Of a stretch of 64,000 nucleotides of DNA, positions 55,493 to 64,000 are shown one piece after another. This DNA is from Brienomyrus brachyistius. Taxonomy: Eukaryota; Chordata; Actinopteri; Osteoglossiformes; Mormyridae. The stretch is from the NCBI RefSeq assembly GCF_023856365.1, contig NW_026042696.1:1-64000 (forward strand), given 5' to 3'. Both the position numbers and the translations under genes were made by a program. Numbering within the stretch: the stretch's first letter is position 1; the number at the start of each line of letters is the position of its first letter. The notes under the pieces were generated by a model. That model was not told the DNA's origin, searched no databases, and saw nothing but the letters and a program-made list of their open reading frames with translations.

Positions 55493-55778
55493 TTTCTGGC
55501 AATATGAGGTACAAAATAAAGGATTGTCACTACGATAGCATTTTAATATCTGACCATTCGCCAAACTCATTAATATATGAAGGTTTAAGACTAAAAAGAG
55601 ATCCCCCTAGATGGAGATTTAAACAAAAATAGACAATCAAATAAATATTTATTTTGAAACTAATACGGATTAAACGTCACCCTGCACAAGGTGGGAAGCA
55701 TTTAAGGCCTACGTAAGAGGTCAGATTATTAGTTTTACAAGTTATAGAGCAAACCAAACTTATAAGAAAACAAAAAAG
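55493..55778 (+). pseudogene. Degraded ORF2 linker, unit C
   Basis: Same stop pattern as in A and B. Confidence 0.7.
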
Positions 55779-58643
55779 TTGGAGGCGGAGATTGAGCTGC
55801 TTGAGGGAGAATACTTTCAAACCTTTTGTCCAAGAGTCCATCAAAAGCTTTTATTACTAAGAACACAGTATAACGAACTTTCTGCTTCTAAAGCAGCCTC
55901 ACATCTTTTGCGTCTTAAACAATCATTCTATGACCAAGGGGAAAAGCCCGGGAAATTATTAGCCTGGCGCCTCCGACAATTACAAAATGAGAAAAACATT
56001 ACTTCAGTTGTAAACAGTGGTGGACAGATCATTGTTGACCCTCTAGGAATTAATGAAACTTTTAAGTTTTTTTTTTATGAAAAACTATACAGCTCAGACA
56101 TAACACATATGGGACAAGAGCAAAATCTCTTCTTAGATACCCTTCAGATACCTAGCATTTCAGAACTAATAAGTGCAGACCTTAATACACCTATAACAAA
56201 GGAGGAAATATCTATAGCAATAGATCATTTGAAAACAGGTAAAACCCCAGGCCCAGATGGGCTGCCGACAGAAATTTATAGGAAATTTAAAACTAAATTG
56301 CTGTCCCCTCTTTTTGACATGTTCGCGGATTCATTTGAGAAGGGAATCCTTCCGGCTTCATTAAGAGGAGCTCTGATAACTTTACTACCCAAACCAGGTA
56401 AACCGTGCAATAAATGTGGAAACCTAAGACCAATAAGTCTTCTTAATGTGGATTTAAAGATACTTTGTAAAATTTTGGCTCGAAGACTGGAGAGATTCTT
56501 ACCTGATCTAATTCCCTGTGACCAGAATGGGTTTATTGCAGGTAGACAGGGATTTCATAATGTGAGACGAGTGTTGGATATTCTTCATAATCAGGAAGGA
56601 AAAACAGACAATGCTTTACTATCACTGGATGCCAAAAAGGCCTTTGATAGAGTTGAGTGGCCCTACTTATTTGAAATATTAAAAAGATTTGGCTGTGGGG
56701 ATAATTTCTGTCGGTGGATTAGACTTCTATATAATGAACCATATGCTGAAATACTGACAAATGGAATTATATCTAAACCATTTGAAATTAAACGGGGATG
56801 CAGGCAAGGGTGCCCTTTGTCCCCCTTATTGTTTATTTTAGCAATTGAACCGTTTGCCATTGCGGTGCGGTCTCATAAAAACATAACTGGTTTATCAGTA
56901 AATCAACAGGAACATAGAATTGCTTTATTTGCAGATGATGTCATCCTTTTTTTGGAAAAACTGAAAGATTCTATCCCAGCCTTGTTGGATTTATTACACA
57001 CATTTGGACGGATATCAGGATATAAAGTGAACAAAGAAAAATCTTCATTAATGATACTTAGCTCAGAAGAGAGAAGAAGTGCCGGAAATTCCTTCCAATT
57101 CAAAATGGTAGACTGTTTTACCTATCTCGGGATTAGGATAGTGCCATGTTTGAGAGACATTGTTGGAGCTAACTACACCCCTATGATAAATTCCATCATC
57201 TCATCTGTAGATAGATGGAAACCCTTGCCCTTGTCACTTATAGCAAGAATTAATGTTCTTAAACTAAACATAATGCCCAAACTTCTGTACTTGTTCCAGA
57301 ACATTCCATTGTCACCTCCTGCTAATTTATTCTCACACCTGAAAAAAATGTTTGTACGTTTTTTGTGGAATAATAGACGACCGAGGCTGCGTTTATCACT
57401 CTTGTACTTACCGTATGAAAGAGGAGGCCTCAAATGTCCCAATCCACTTTGGTACTATTGGGCAGCTCAATTGAGGACTATGATGTATTATTTTACAGAT
57501 AAATCCCTCCCGCCTTGGATGAATATTGAAAACTGCTCGGTACCTCTTCCCCTTCCCCAATACCTATATTCAGCAAAAGTCAAAATGTTGAAAAAAAAGA
57601 CAAAAAATCCTATAGTCAGAAATATGATTATAATCTGGTATCAGGTTAAGAAATATCTGGGTGAATCCACCTCTCTCGCACGCTTCAGCCCAATATGGGG
57701 TAATCATTTTTTCCCTCCAGGCAGAGCAGACCCTGGTTTTAGGAAGTGGGCTGACAAAGGTTTAAAGACAATAGGGGACCTCATGGGATCAGAGGATGAG
57801 ACTTTGATGTCATTTGAGGAGTTGATTGCCAAGTATGATATTCCATGCAAACATCGATTTAAATATCTACAAATGAGAAACTTTATTGGATTATCTCAAA
57901 ATCAATGCTTGTCAATCCCTCCGTTATCCACATTGGAAACAGAAATGAAAAAAGATTGCTTTGGAAAGGGAATAATCTCCAAACTATATAATATATTAGT
58001 AGAGGGTTCCCCTGAATCTTCTTTAGGGAAACTTAATGCCTGGAGGGAAGACTTACAGGAGGACTTATCCTCCGAAGACTGGGAGGAGGCATGTGCTGAA
58101 GCACAAACACAAACTACCAGTACCCGTCTTAAAGTACTGCAATATAATTGGCTAATGAGGACATATGTGACTCCAGAAAAGCTTAATAAGTATAATGGTG
58201 ATAGCCCAGACTTGTGTTTCAGGTGTGGAGAGGAGAAAGGGACATTCTTCCACTGTATCTGGGAATGCAATAAAGTACAATTGTTTTGGAAAGAGATCAA
58301 ACAAGCTCTGGATACTATATTGGGTATACAATTAGATCTTGACCCTAAACTATTTATTTTAGGTTTATATCCTGATGGACATCTTATGTCTAGAAAGATA
58401 ATTACCGCCATGGACTTATGTCTACTGTTAGCAAAAAGAGTCATAGCACTCTCATGGAGGAAGACCAGTAAACCAAAACTCATTAACTGGATAAAGGAAC
58501 TGTCCACAACTTTACCTATGGAGAAAATTACTTACATTGTCAAGGGAAAACTGTCACTTTTTCAAAACATTTGGGGTCCCTTTATGCAATATATGGAAAA
58601 TGTGGATCTTAGTAGTATTGTGAATGAGGCAGATGAGATGTAA
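55779..58643 (+). CDS. L1-like ORF2 reverse transcriptase part, 954 codons open, unit C
   Basis: Same frame as 29841-32705. All RT motifs and the C-terminal cysteine-histidine motif are present. Differences from B include SGGQ for SDGQ, ILSS for ILNS and KKMF for KTIF. Confidence 0.9.
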   Translation: MEAEIELLEGEYFQTFCPRVHQKLLLLRTQYNELSASKAASHLLRLKQSFYDQGEKPGKLLAWRLRQLQNEKNITSVVNSGGQIIVDPLGINETFKFFFYEKLYSSDITHMGQEQNLFLDTLQIPSISELISADLNTPITKEEISIAIDHLKTGKTPGPDGLPTEIYRKFKTKLLSPLFDMFADSFEKGILPASLRGALITLLPKPGKPCNKCGNLRPISLLNVDLKILCKILARRLERFLPDLIPCDQNGFIAGRQGFHNVRRVLDILHNQEGKTDNALLSLDAKKAFDRVEWPYLFEILKRFGCGDNFCRWIRLLYNEPYAEILTNGIISKPFEIKRGCRQGCPLSPLLFILAIEPFAIAVRSHKNITGLSVNQQEHRIALFADDVILFLEKLKDSIPALLDLLHTFGRISGYKVNKEKSSLMILSSEERRSAGNSFQFKMVDCFTYLGIRIVPCLRDIVGANYTPMINSIISSVDRWKPLPLSLIARINVLKLNIMPKLLYLFQNIPLSPPANLFSHLKKMFVRFLWNNRRPRLRLSLLYLPYERGGLKCPNPLWYYWAAQLRTMMYYFTDKSLPPWMNIENCSVPLPLPQYLYSAKVKMLKKKTKNPIVRNMIIIWYQVKKYLGESTSLARFSPIWGNHFFPPGRADPGFRKWADKGLKTIGDLMGSEDETLMSFEELIAKYDIPCKHRFKYLQMRNFIGLSQNQCLSIPPLSTLETEMKKDCFGKGIISKLYNILVEGSPESSLGKLNAWREDLQEDLSSEDWEEACAEAQTQTTSTRLKVLQYNWLMRTYVTPEKLNKYNGDSPDLCFRCGEEKGTFFHCIWECNKVQLFWKEIKQALDTILGIQLDLDPKLFILGLYPDGHLMSRKIITAMDLCLLLAKRVIALSWRKTSKPKLINWIKELSTTLPMEKITYIVKGKLSLFQNIWGPFMQYMENVDLSSIVNEADEM

Positions 58644-58778
58644 TTGATGTCGGCCCTCTGCAGCTTCCTAAACTAAAAAAATTTGAGTTTGTAATTTTGA
58701 ACAATACAGAACAGTACAATTGAGGTGGAGTTGAGCAACCCTTGGAAAATAGAGAAACTTATTTGTTGTTGGGGTTTT

Positions 58779-58817
<39 letters not shown>

Positions 58818-59073
58818 TTTTTTATGTTTTTTGGGGGTTTTTTTGGGCTTTGTGTTTTTCTTTTATTTGATTAAGTTATTATTTACAGGTCATATTTTGT
58901 ACTTCCACCTAAATATTTTTCTATCATCTTTTAAATGTCTGATTTGCAAGGAAGGTTGATTGATTGTTATACAATAATTTAGTTGCCTTGGATGCTCCTT
59001 TCGATGTGGAAGCACTCAAACTTCTGTAATTTCTGTATTTTTTAAAATTTTAATAAAGATATTGTTGGAAAAA

Positions 59074-59090
59074 AAAAGGCCTAGATGAGG
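59074..59090 (+). repeat. Target-site duplication, 3' side, unit C
   Basis: Exact partner of 53374-53390. Confidence 0.9.
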
Positions 59091-59112
59091 TGAATGAATG
59101 GGCTTGTCACTG

Positions 59113-59911
59113 TGTGGGATGGCCACACCCCTTCAGTACTATGGCCTTATTTGTAAACATATCCAGTCCTGTGATACAGGCCCTCTCATATTCCCTCTAT
59201 ACATGCTTCCTTTGGGCTCTATTTGTGAACGTTATTATGTAAAATATCATTGCTATGCTGGTGATACGCAGCTCTATCTGCCATTAAAACCTGGTGACTG
59301 CTGCTCTCTGGTGGCCCTTTCTAACTGTCTGGAGGATATTAAGAACAGGACAGCAATGACTTTCGTCCAGATTAATGAAAACAAGACAGAGGTAATGAGT
59401 TTTGGTCACTGTACATGATCTCAGAGAACAATTAGGGCCTCATTCAGAAAACTTCCAGTCACATACTAAAAATCTTGGTGTCATCTTTGATTCATCACTG
59501 AGTTTGATAAACAAATAAATGCTGTTGTGAAGGGGTGTTTCTGTCAGCTGAGTTCAATAGCCTGGCTTAAACCACACCTTTCAGCCAAAGACCTGGAGAG
59601 TTACTCCTGCTTTTATCCTGATTGGGTTACTGCCGTTCTCTGTACCCAGGTTTACCAGAAGCATCTTTATTCTGACTACACCTTGTTCAAAACGGTGCTA
59701 CCAGGCTCTCAACAAAAAATAGACACCAAATTTCCCCTGTGTTGGCTGCATTACATTGGCTACCTGTTAAGTTTTGAGAATTTCTGAGAATACAGTTTAA
59801 AGATTTCTTATTTCTTTCTAAGGCGATACATGGCATAGGTCCCCAGTCCGTCTCGGAGTTAATTCAGCCTTACACCGCTTCTTATTAGATGCATCTCTGT
59901 ACTGACCCTGC
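59113..59911 (+). mobile_element. L2/CR1-type LINE fragment, unit C
   Basis: Same as 8317-9115. Confidence 0.65.
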
Positions 59912-61225
59912 ACACACAGGAACACATTTTATTTATCTATTTAATCAGACTATTCTGCTTTGCACATCATGTATTTAACATTTATAGTGATTTTATATTT
60001 ATTACTAGATTATTGTATAACTTTTGCACTGTTTTTTGAACTTGGTTGTTGCTTAGTCTTGTTTTTCCATGGAGCACCATTATACCAAACAGAATTCCTT
60101 GTAGGGTCAACCTACTTGGCAATAAACCACAGTCTGATTCTGATTATTTTTTGTGTAACATTGTGTAACATTGGCCAATGTCTCTACTTTTACTATATAT
60201 TTATATTATTTTGACCTACAGCACTTTGGCACAATGTAGATTGTTTTTAAATGTTCTATAGAAATAAAAATAATTCAACTTGATATAGAAACGTATTTCA
60301 AGTCATCCATCTTGCCGAGATGGGGGTTGCGCTGTGACCCCTGGTGGACAAATTATGCAGCAACAGCACTCATATCATGGTTGAAAGTTCTGTCTTCAGT
60401 CTCTCTGTTTCTTTTTAGTTATCATTAATTGGCCATTATAAACCAAATGCTGATAGCGATTTATCACAGACTCCTGCATTAATGAATTAAAATATTCATG
60501 ATGAATAAAGAAGATGAATTGGCGCTAATGTGTATTTTTACTGTGTTATTGATAAGATAAATATTACAGTACACGGATCGCTCTGGTGTCTCAGAAATTG
60601 TCTCCATTTTTTCATACCAATTTATCATTAGTACAGTAGTGCTTGCAGTTCACAAATGCTTTGGCCTACAAACAATTTGGTTCGCAAAAACAAAATTTGG
60701 TCAATGAACAAACTCGACCAGATTCCTTTTTTTATACTAGTGTAACACCGGCGGGGCGCATATCCCAGCATGCCCCGCGTACAATTGTAAATAGAAAGAC
60801 CACGACAGGCACCCAACAAGCACCGAACCCAAATACACAGATGGGAAACACAATGTTGTCAGAAGCTGAACTGCAAAATGCAGATGCAGTGATAGATTTA
60901 CACAAACTAAATACACGTTAGGAGCGGACAGGGTATACACACAAGACATGGGCAAAGTGTAAAGTGAGGTAGACCTTCAACAGCACGTCAGTCCATTGCA
61001 GGGCAATGGAAGCTGGAGAAATGCCATGTGAACAGCAGAAATGTGGTCATACAGGATGTGAGGGTGAGACTGTGTGCTGTATACAGAGGGTCTGACCTCA
61101 CGGCTTTGTTTCAGTCTTTAGTATTGTGATGACATTGTGATAGCCCAGTGATAACTATACTGGATGGGTGGTACCCCTTCAAAGAGCAAGGGGAGATGGG
61201 ATACCATTGTGGTATGCAAGCAGGT
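59912..61225. other. AT-rich stretch without recognised genes, unit C
   Basis: Contains copy 1 of the 85-bp segment (~61048-61132); the 92-codon frame at 60643-60921 is open but unsupported. Confidence 0.4.
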
Positions 61226-62585
61226 CCTCAGGGTTGTCACACATGTTTTTCTGAGGTGTACACTGCTGGTTGCTTGAGCCCCTGGATGAGACACTGGTCA
61301 GTGCCCTGCAGAATCGCTGTGGGCAGTGTGAGGACTTCTGCCCTCTCAGTTAAACAATAGGTGCAGGGACTGAGTCAAATGAGTCTCTCTGCATCCTGCT
61401 TAATGATATCAAGGGGTTGTGTAGGCGTGTCTGTGCTCACATGGCTCTATCAGTACAGAGTGAACTGGCCAGGGATCAGTTTATCTAGACACTTAACCCC
61501 AGATAGCTCACATTCAGACACAGCCAACCCCTCTGCGTCTCTAGACGAGGCCCTGGAACTGGCTTTGGAGAGAGAAATTGTGGGCAGCAAGGTGGCGGGG
61601 AACGAGGCGGGAGAAATCAACCAAGCTGTAAACGCCAAAGGGCTTGGAGGACCCAGGCCCTCAGGTTTACTTCCTGGAGGCAGACTGCCTGTAGGCTGAC
61701 AGGCAGCAGCACCCCCCCCCCACCCCTCAATCCTCAGACAGTGTCCCAAGTTCACCGCCACCCAGGGTTCCGCCAAGGGCACGCATAGCCGGGAAGATGT
61801 GGGCCAACAAGGTTAATTTCCGGAACTTCCTTGTTGACACCGGGGAGGTGGCCCTGCTGCCACCTGCTGCAGAGGTGGTGACTACGGATTGGACTCACAG
61901 AGGCAACTTCTGTCACATACCCACCATAGTGATGTGAGTCGCATGTACTGCCCTAGTCCATACAGGTTCCACTGCAACCCTGGTGAGACCAGACACTGTC
62001 TAGAACTGACATTGGTGCAGGTGAGAACAATGACTGGTGACCTGGCCCCTTTAAGAGGGACGGGGTTGTTCCCTTTTGACATGGGGGGTTTAGTTGTGAA
62101 TAGTAACTATGTGGATGGCTGACATGCTCGATCCCTCCATCCTGGGCCTGAATTTCCCCCGGAGCACGGCATGTGTGCTGGACTTTGGGCACAACATGCT
62201 GAGATTCCCTGCGGTCCATGTGTACAGTGGGGCCGCTGGCCCCGCAGCCTCTGCAGCTGACTGCCCACCCCTTACTGCCACTGGGCCTGTACCTCCACAT
62301 CAGCTAGAGATCCCTTCCTCTGCTACAGTCACATGGGCCCCTGAGCCCACATGTGTCCCCTCCAGTGTAGCGCTGCAGCCTCACTCACTTCACTGGAGTC
62401 TAACGGGGTTTATCAGAGCGACTTACCTGAAGCTGCCATTGGAGGAGCCCATGATGACCACACGGTTGCCCTTGTGCCACTGCAATCCCACTGCCCTGGT
62501 CCTCTACCTCACACCATTGATCCCCTGCCCCACCCATACGGTTGTGTGCCTCTTCAGGTTTGCAGCCTCCTCCTGCACTGAGCGG
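61226..62585 (+). mobile_element. Ty3/Gypsy gag-protease remnant, unit C
   Basis: Same as 10430-11790. Confidence 0.75.
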
Positions 62586-63339
62586 CCATTTCAGAAGTTT
62601 AATTATTTAATTATACAGTAATACACACGTTTCCAACCATTAAAAACATTATCCAGACTTAAAGTCACTTGAATAAAAATATTTAAAAACTTGTTAGCAT
62701 TTCAATATAGTATCTGGTTGGACTGTGTACTTCCTCTTTGTTTACATGGTTAACATAACACTCACAGCACAAAGTATGCTGTCCTCAGCATTCGTATCTC
62801 CGCAACATTCCAAAGATCCATCATAGGCCTTTAGTCTAAAAACAAGCTAAAATGGTCACTGAGAACCTTTGCGTCCATTGATTTCCATCAGCTGTGTTTG
62901 GAAAGTTCGAAAGAATTTCTGAGGCTACTGAACAGAGCCAGGGTTGCCAGCTCTCACCCATCTGGTGTGACACTCACACCTTCAGACTCTCACGCTCACG
63001 CAAGAAATCTTATTAAATCTTAGGGCAAATCTATATTATTTCATTATAAACCTAAAATTCGCTATATCAAATGCACTGGGGTACTTTGAAAACCCTGCAA
63101 ACTATTTACAAGGTAATAAAACTGTTACGTACATGTAAATCTGTGTGCATACTTGTTTCAAACTGAAAATCTTATGCCAGCCAGCTAAACAAATTAGACA
63201 ACCCTGCTACAGGGCTCTCTGTTCAGTTTTCGCTGAATGCTAAGGCTTCCCAGGCAAGCTACTGACCCTCCAAATTTCACAGACCTCTCGGCCACCCAGT
63301 AATCTGTAACTTTAGTGCTGAAAGCCTGACAGTGAGTGT
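62586..63339. other. Non-coding stretch, unit C
   Basis: Equivalent of 11791-12544; nothing supported. Confidence 0.4.
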
Positions 63340-63877
63340 ATCATGTGAGGCAGCTGTGGAAATACAGACTCTCGTCTGTGCCACAAAAAACCTTCTACAG
63401 CGGCAATGTGGGATCTGTGCTCTCCGGGAGCATAACTGCTCGGTACGGCAGCTCCAGCTCTGAGGGCCGCCGAGTCCCGCTGAGGGTGATACGATGCGCC
63501 CAGAGAATCACCAGGACAGAACTGCCGCCCTGCATAAGTCCCCGGGGCCTTATGGCCGGGACTGAGAGGCCGAGGAGAAGCTTCTACCCCCGGCCAGTAG
63601 GATCATTAACATCACAGATTAAAAGCTAAAATATGCTATAACTACAATCTGTACTTTAAACATTTCTACATATTTTTTATACATTTTCATCTTTACTTTT
63701 TATATACCTTTTATTGTTATATTTTCTTATTATCTTTCTGTAGTTTCAGTTAATTCACGTTGTTTAATTTTGATGTCCTTTTACTAGTGTGTTTATTACA
63801 CCGACTGGAGTAACGACAATTTCATTTCGCTGCCAGTGTACCACTACATTTGTACGACAAATAAAAATCTTGAATTT
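63340..63877 (+). mobile_element. LINE 3' end fragment, unit C
   Basis: Same as 12545-13082. Confidence 0.65.
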
Positions 63878-63893
63878 ATTGTGTTACCCCCAT

Positions 63894-64000
63894 CACATTA
63901 TTTAATGTGTTCCTCATGAATTTCATTGTTTTCCTCAAAATAAACACGTATTCCAATTTTGGTTCTTGCAACACATTTCCAAAAAAGTTGGGACAGGAGC
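63894..64000 (+). mobile_element. Tc1/mariner relic, left inverted repeat only (cut by window end)
   Basis: The left repeat at 63894-63996 matches units A and B; the transposase lies beyond the window. Confidence 0.85.

Larger units (their letters stand above)
53391..59073 (+). mobile_element. L1-like retrotransposon, full length, unit C
   Basis: 5683 bp; the least damaged of the three copies. ORF1 is whole, the RT part of ORF2 is open, and only the shared endonuclease interruption and linker stop remain as defects. The 3' end has AATAAA and a short A tail. Confidence 0.92.
50795..64000. repeat. Tandem unit C (partial, first 13.2 kb)
   Basis: Third direct copy, cut off by the window end inside the Tc1/mariner relic. 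It has the complete L1-like element with both target-site duplications, so the B deletion is not the ancestral state. It agrees with B at the small indels that distinguish unit A. Confidence 0.97.

Noticed and set aside
60643..60921. 92-codon plus frame, open in B and C
   Set aside because: Stopped by TGA in A, no motif, no start context, and lies in repeat-like AT-rich sequence.
1..64000. CRISPR array, bacterial defence island or phage genes
   Set aside because: No short regularly spaced repeats of the CRISPR type, no prokaryotic gene layout; the long repeats are ~25 kb units of a fish genome.

Overview
The window is eukaryotic and reads as a teleost fish genome. It holds non-LTR retrotransposons, Ty3/Gypsy and Tc1/mariner relics, a typical fish interspersed repeat carrying the ATGGATGGATGG-type tail, TG microsatellites, and spliced immune-receptor-like exons with GT/AG borders. 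There are no bacterial operons, ribosome binding sites, tRNA or rRNA genes. The exact species cannot be read from the sequence; the variant of the interspersed repeat made me think of an osteoglossomorph, but that is a guess.

The dominant fact is architecture. The whole window is a direct tandem array of one ~25 kb unit: unit A (1-25962), unit B (25963-50794) and the first 13.2 kb of unit C (50795-64000). The phase is arbitrary because the window starts inside a unit. By eye the units differ by only a few substitutions per kilobase, plus a handful of diagnostic indels: a 1106-bp deletion in B, a 151-bp deletion and a 161-bp tandem duplication in A, and a cluster of 1-2 bp indels in the first 7.7 kb of A.

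Each unit, in + coordinates, contains: (1) minus-strand Ig-domain exons resembling CD300/pIgR-like (CMRF35-like) receptors, broken by stops and frameshifts, with an unclassified ~765-bp insert splitting duplicated V-domain pieces; (2) a 5.7 kb L1-like retrotransposon with a 17-bp target-site duplication, ORF1, and a damaged ORF2 whose reverse transcriptase part is still open for 954 codons in B and C; (3) an L2-like LINE fragment; (4) a Ty3/Gypsy gag-protease remnant; (5) a second LINE fragment; (6) a Tc1/mariner relic with ~100-bp inverted repeats; (7) a possible minus-strand gene with a first-exon candidate, a terminal exon with acceptor, stop and AATAAA, and two RFX X-box-like motifs upstream; (8) another LINE fragment; (9) two convergent copies of an immune-receptor leader exon, one intact on the minus strand and one broken on the plus strand; (10) degenerate tandem repeats, a mariner-like relic with a solo Gypsy LTR nested in it; and (11) a minus-strand exon coding a membrane anchor and tail.

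On the minus strand the order leader, V domain, second Ig domain, membrane exon is repeated from unit to unit. I infer that the array is an amplified cluster of immune-receptor genes now decayed to pseudogenes, with transposons filling a very long first intron. The order of events is readable: L1-like insertion and its damage first, then amplification of the unit, then unit-specific deletions. Whether any unit makes a protein cannot be decided from sequence alone.
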